A stretch of DNA of 64,000 nt from Hylemonella sp. UBA6679 (GTDB lineage Bacteria > Pseudomonadota > Gammaproteobacteria > Burkholderiales > Burkholderiaceae_C): contig DKJZ01000063.1 in NCBI GenBank assembly GCA_002454975.1, positions 1 to 64,000 on the forward strand, given 5' to 3'. The notes beneath the pieces were generated by a model, which searched no databases, was not told the DNA's origin, and worked only from the letters and a program-made list of their open reading frames with translations. This document shows positions 60,722 through 64,000 of the stretch, in pieces (position 1 is the first letter of the stretch; each line of letters starts with the position of its first letter). The position numbers and the translations under genes are program-made.

Positions 60722-61693
60722 ATGGCCCACAACATCATTCGCGCCGCTGCGGTTCAAATCGCGCCAGACCTGGAGCGTCCTGAAGGCACGCTGGCGCGGG
60801 TGTGTGAGGCCATTGAATCTGCTGCGAAGCAGGGGGCGCAACTGGTCGTCTTCCCCGAGACCTTTGTGCCCTATTACCCCTATTTCTCGTTCGTGCTGCC
60901 GCCAGTTTTGCAAGGCGCGCCGCACATCCGTTTGATGAACGAGGCGGTGGTCGTGCCCGGCCCGGTGACCGACGCTGTGGCCGCCTGTGCGCGCAGCCAT
61001 GGTGTGGTGGTGGTGCTGGGCGTGAATGAACGCGACCACGGCAGCCTCTACAACGCGCAGCTCATCATTGACGCCAATGGCGAGCTGTTGCTCAAACGCC
61101 GCAAGATCACGCCCACCTACCATGAGCGCATGGTCTGGGGCATGGGCGACGCTGCCGGTTTGAAGGTGGTGGACACCGCGGTCGGCCGCGTAGGCGCCTT
61201 GGCCTGTTGGGAGCACTACAACCCGCTGGCCCGCTACGCGCTGATGACCCAACATGAAGAGATTCACTGCGCCCAATTCCCAGGCTCGCTGGTCGGCCCG
61301 ATATTTGCCGAGCAGATGGAAGTCACCATCCGCCACCACGCCTTGGAGTCGGGGTGCTTTGTGGTGAATGCCACCGGATGGCTGACCGATGCGCAGATCA
61401 TGGCCATCACGCCCGATGTCAACCTGCAAAAAGCCCTGCGCGGGGGCTGCCACACCGCCATCATTTCCCCCGAAGGCAAGCACCTGGCCCCGCCGCTGAC
61501 CGAAGGCGAAGGCATTGTGATCGCCGACCTGGACATGGCCCTGATCACCAAACGCAAACGCATGATGGATTCGGTGGGTCACTACGCCCGCCCCGAGTTG
61601 CTCACCCTCATGGTCAATGAACGCGCCGCCCAAACCGTGGTGCCCATGCCCACCACCATGGCCGCGGCCATGACCACCAGCCAGGAAATCTGA
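60722..61693 (+). CDS. Nit1 nitrilase (Nit1C)
   Basis: A 323-aa nitrilase of the Nit6803/Nit1C type that hydrolyses nitriles to acids and ammonia. The triad is seen: Glu in VVFPETFVPYYPYF, Lys in LLLKRRKITPTYHER and Cys in ALACWEHYNPLARY. It is 9 nt after the previous gene. In Nit1C it is needed for growth on cyanide; whether it acts on cyanide itself or a cyanohydrin-type adduct is unsettled. Confidence 0.94.
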   Translation: MAHNIIRAAAVQIAPDLERPEGTLARVCEAIESAAKQGAQLVVFPETFVPYYPYFSFVLPPVLQGAPHIRLMNEAVVVPGPVTDAVAACARSHGVVVVLGVNERDHGSLYNAQLIIDANGELLLKRRKITPTYHERMVWGMGDAAGLKVVDTAVGRVGALACWEHYNPLARYALMTQHEEIHCAQFPGSLVGPIFAEQMEVTIRHHALESGCFVVNATGWLTDAQIMAITPDVNLQKALRGGCHTAIISPEGKHLAPPLTEGEGIVIADLDMALITKRKRMMDSVGHYARPELLTLMVNERAAQTVVPMPTTMAAAMTTSQEI

Positions 61694-61696
61694 ACC

Positions 61697-62803
61697 ATGA
61701 CCACCAACGCCGTGCTGTCCCCCCGCGAACTCATGACCGAGTTGCAGTCTCTGGGTTTGCGCCTGGTTGACCCGGCTGCCGGTGCGCCGAGCCGCAAAGG
61801 CGGCGCTGGCCCCTCGGACCACAAGGCTGTCACGGTAGATGGCCACACCATCATGGTGCCGGTGCACACCAGCACCGCCTGGACTTCACCGTTCACTGCC
61901 CAAGCGCCCGATGCGCAGGGCAACAGTGTGATCACCCGCGGCAGCATCCCGATTGCCACGGTGAGCTTTCCCAAACAACCCCGCTTTTATGGCTTGAGCA
62001 CGGCTGAGGGTGTGCCCTACTCGCACATCGCCACCTTGCATGGTTCGGATGTGCTGGCCACCACCGTGCTGCAAACCTGCATCCGTTACGAGAGCCGTAA
62101 AAAAACCTGCAAGTTCTGCTCGATCGGTCAGTCCTTGGCCGCGGGCCGCACGGTGGCGCACAAAACCCCGCAGCAACTGGCCGAGGTGGCCAAAGCGGCG
62201 GTGGAACTCGATGGCATCAAACACATGGTGCTGACCACCGGCACCCCACCGGGCAGCGACCGGGGTGCGGCGGTGTTGTGCGAGAGTGCGCGCGCCATCA
62301 AGGCCGCGGTGGACATCCCGATTCAAGGTCAGTGCGAGCCGCCGGATGACGACATCTGGTTCGAGCGCATGCGCGATGCCGGCATCGACACCCTGGGCAT
62401 GCACCTGGAGGTGGTCACGCCTGAGGTGCGAGAACAGATCATGCCAGGCAAAGCCACCGTGCCCATCAGCCGTTATATGACCGCCTTTGAAGCGGCGGTC
62501 AAAGTGTTTGGCCGCGGCCAGGTGAGCACCTACATCTTGGCGGGTTTGGGCGACACCCAAGAGGCGATTCTGGACATTTGCAAACAGCTGTTGGCGATGG
62601 GTGTGTACCCCTTTGTGGTGCCCTTTGTGCCCATCAGCGGTACGCCCTTGGAAGACCACCCCTCGCCCAGCCCTGAATTCATGAAGGCTTTGCTCGAGCC
62701 CCTGGGCGCCATGGTCAAAGCTGCTGATTTGCGCTCCACCGACATCAAGGCCGGTTGCGGCAAATGCGGTGCGTGTTCGTCCTTGTCGGTCTTTGAAACC
62801 TGA
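61697..62803 (+). CDS. MSMEG_0568-family radical SAM protein (Nit1C)
   Basis: A 368-aa radical SAM enzyme. The cluster motif is long, CIRYESRKKTCKFCSIG (C-x9-C-x2-C), followed by a TIM-barrel pattern with GQCEPPDDD and LGMHLEVVTPEVREQIMPG. The C-terminus has a second Cys group, GCGKCGACS, which could hold another cluster. The reaction is unknown. It begins three bases after the nitrilase stop. Confidence 0.92.
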   Translation: MTTNAVLSPRELMTELQSLGLRLVDPAAGAPSRKGGAGPSDHKAVTVDGHTIMVPVHTSTAWTSPFTAQAPDAQGNSVITRGSIPIATVSFPKQPRFYGLSTAEGVPYSHIATLHGSDVLATTVLQTCIRYESRKKTCKFCSIGQSLAAGRTVAHKTPQQLAEVAKAAVELDGIKHMVLTTGTPPGSDRGAAVLCESARAIKAAVDIPIQGQCEPPDDDIWFERMRDAGIDTLGMHLEVVTPEVREQIMPGKATVPISRYMTAFEAAVKVFGRGQVSTYILAGLGDTQEAILDICKQLLAMGVYPFVVPFVPISGTPLEDHPSPSPEFMKALLEPLGAMVKAADLRSTDIKAGCGKCGACSSLSVFET

Positions 62804-62812
62804 GGTGCTTGT

Positions 62813-63409
62813 ATGCTGGTGCTTGACGATGTGATTGAAGCCCCGCCACCTTGGTGGCCGGTGGAGTTTCGTGTGCGCCAGGCTTGCCAGGACTGGGAAG
62901 TGGCGCAAGCACTGAGTTTGCGCCGCGCGGTGTTTTGCATCGAGCAAGGTATTTTTCAGGGCGATGACCGGGACGCCATTGACGATCAAGCGCAATTGCT
63001 GGTGGCCATGTCTTGCCAAGGCGGCATGCCCGACCAAGTGGTGGGCACGGTGCGTATTGTGGAAACCGCGCCAGGTGTGTGGTGGGGTTCGCGTTTGGCC
63101 GTGTACCCTTCGTATCGCGGGCAAGGCCGACAGGGTTTGAAGCTCGGCGCGCACTTGGGGGCCACCTTGATCCGCCTGGCGGTGAGCCGCGCGCATGCAC
63201 AAGGCGCACACACCTTCATGGCCCATGTGCAGGCACAAAACATTCCCATGTTTCAAAAACTCAACTGGCGCTTGCACCGCGAGGTGGTCTTGCATGGCCG
63301 TGCACACGGCGAAATGCAAGCCGATCTGGCTGCTTACCCGCCGTGTTTCGATGCCATCAGCGGCATGGTGGTGTGCGCGCGTGTACCACTTGAACCTTCG
63401 CGCGGATGA
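62813..63409 (+). CDS. MSMEG_0567-family GNAT acyltransferase (Nit1C)
   Basis: A 198-aa protein with the GNAT acetyl-CoA site RLAVYPSYRGQGRQGLKLG and an N-terminal LSLRRAVFCIEQGIF segment, the MSMEG_0567/Sll0786 pattern. In some genomes it is fused to the next gene's product; here they are separate frames overlapping by ATGA. Acceptor unknown. Confidence 0.9.
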   Translation: MLVLDDVIEAPPPWWPVEFRVRQACQDWEVAQALSLRRAVFCIEQGIFQGDDRDAIDDQAQLLVAMSCQGGMPDQVVGTVRIVETAPGVWWGSRLAVYPSYRGQGRQGLKLGAHLGATLIRLAVSRAHAQGAHTFMAHVQAQNIPMFQKLNWRLHREVVLHGRAHGEMQADLAAYPPCFDAISGMVVCARVPLEPSRG

Positions 63410-64000
63410 CTGACGCTCAAGCCCTGTGTGAACAACTGCGCCAAACGCGCGGCTTTGCGCACAAGCGCGACATCAGCGATGTGGTCTCGGCCCTGACGCA
63501 AGCCCTGCCTGCGCAAGCCTTGAACCAGGCCGTACCGGTGGGTGACGACACCGCCGCCATCCCCGATGGCCATGGCGGCTATCTCTTACTAGCGATTGAA
63601 GGCTTGGTGGAAGACTTCATTGAACGCATGCCCTGGTTTGCCGGCTTCTCTGCGGTCATGGTCAACATCAGCGACATCTACGCCATGGGTGGGCGACCCA
63701 CCGCGGTGGTCAATGCTTTGTGGAGTGCAGGCATGCAGCCTGCCGATGAGATGCTCGCTGGCATGGCGGCAGCTTCCAAAGCCTATGGTGTGCCAATTGT
63801 GGGCGGCCACAGCAACAACCGCAGCCAGCGCCCACAACTGGCTGTGGCCATCCTCGGTCAAGCCAAGGCCTTGCTCACCAGTTTTGATGCCCGCCCGGGC
63901 GATGTGCTGCTGATGGCCTGCGACTTGCGCGGTGCTTACCAAGAGCCTTTCCCTTATTGGAACTGTGCCACTACCGCGCCTGCAGAGCGTTTGCGTGCAG
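63406..64000 (+). CDS. AIR synthase-related protein (Nit1C), 3'-truncated by window
   Basis: About 198 residues are visible before the window ends with the frame open. PurM-like ATP-binding fold of the Sll0787 type: VGDDTAAIPDGHGGYLLLAIEGLVEDF, VNISDIYAMGGRPTAVVNAL and VGGHSNNRSQRPQLAVAILG. Such proteins use ATP; the substrate is unknown. ATG overlaps the GNAT stop. The remaining Nit1C genes (for example a flavin oxidoreductase) are expected just outside. Confidence 0.9.
   Translation, partial: MTDAQALCEQLRQTRGFAHKRDISDVVSALTQALPAQALNQAVPVGDDTAAIPDGHGGYLLLAIEGLVEDFIERMPWFAGFSAVMVNISDIYAMGGRPTAVVNALWSAGMQPADEMLAGMAAASKAYGVPIVGGHSNNRSQRPQLAVAILGQAKALLTSFDARPGDVLLMACDLRGAYQEPFPYWNCATTAPAERLRA

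Noticed and set aside
60224..63319. Two very long minus-strand open frames (547 and 477 residues) opposite the Nit1C genes
   Set aside because: Both are antisense shadows of well-supported genes; composition (His/Gln/Gly-rich) and lack of motifs match shadow frames.
1..64000. CRISPR arrays, insertion sequences, prophage or integrase genes
   Set aside because: No repeat-spacer pattern, transposase frame or terminal inverted repeats were seen; gene order is compact and chromosomal.

Overview
The window looks like a chromosomal segment of a freshwater betaproteobacterium of the order Burkholderiales (Comamonadaceae), most like an aerobic anoxygenic phototroph of the Limnohabitans/Rhodoferax/Rubrivivax group. 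This rests on recognisable protein families and gene order (pufBALMC followed by crtADC, spheroidene-pathway carotenoid genes, HiPIP, the beta-type DELAPED loop in AtpD), not on a database search.

Left flank (1-7.6 kb): the end of the ATP synthase operon (atpG, atpD, atpC), a YheT-type hydrolase, a cytochrome c5-type protein, tRNA-Arg(CCG), a PNPOx-like flavoprotein, a SOUL haem protein, a glutathione peroxidase and a high-potential iron-sulfur protein (HiPIP).

Photosynthesis gene cluster (7.8-42.6 kb), four blocks: (a) bchI-bchD-bchO on +; (b) bchG, a PucC-family gene, bchP and tspO on -; (c) bchF-N-B-L-M, lhaA, puhABC, acsF, puhE, crtI, crtB on +; (d) crtE-crtF-bchC-X-Y-Z-pufB-[orf74]-pufA-L-M-C-crtA-crtD-crtC on -. 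Blocks c and d converge stop to stop at 28599/28600. Together they supply bacteriochlorophyll a synthesis, RC-LH1 and spheroidenone-type carotenoids. Most head genes carry TGT-N12-ACA boxes (PpsR/CrtJ type), several in tandem 8 bp apart over a promoter. Two departures from the usual plan stand out: bchH is absent from its usual place between bchB and bchL, and an unrecognised 74-residue single-helix protein is encoded between pufB and pufA. No ppsR, bchE, pucBA or pufQ is visible.

Middle right (42.8-54.1 kb): a 41-residue membrane peptide sharing the crtE upstream region, an ABC exporter, a complete ccmABCDEFGHI cytochrome c maturation operon (needed for tetrahaem PufC and the cytochrome c5), an H-NS protein, DUF2237 and DUF3429 proteins, glyoxalase I and a 2-oxoglutarate/Fe(II) oxygenase.

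Right end (54.1-64.0 kb): a nitrogen-scavenging island. cynA-B-D-S (cyanate-type ABC transporter plus cyanase) lies on -, a DUF1348 protein and a MocR-type regulator follow, and divergent from the regulator is a Nit1C cluster (MSMEG_0572-type protein, nitrilase, radical SAM, GNAT, AIR-synthase-like; the last is cut by the window edge). Nit1C clusters are linked to cyanide assimilation. Both transcription units carry sigma-54-like -24/-12 elements and share a TTGATCG motif family, suggesting one nitrogen-controlled cyanide/cyanate system.
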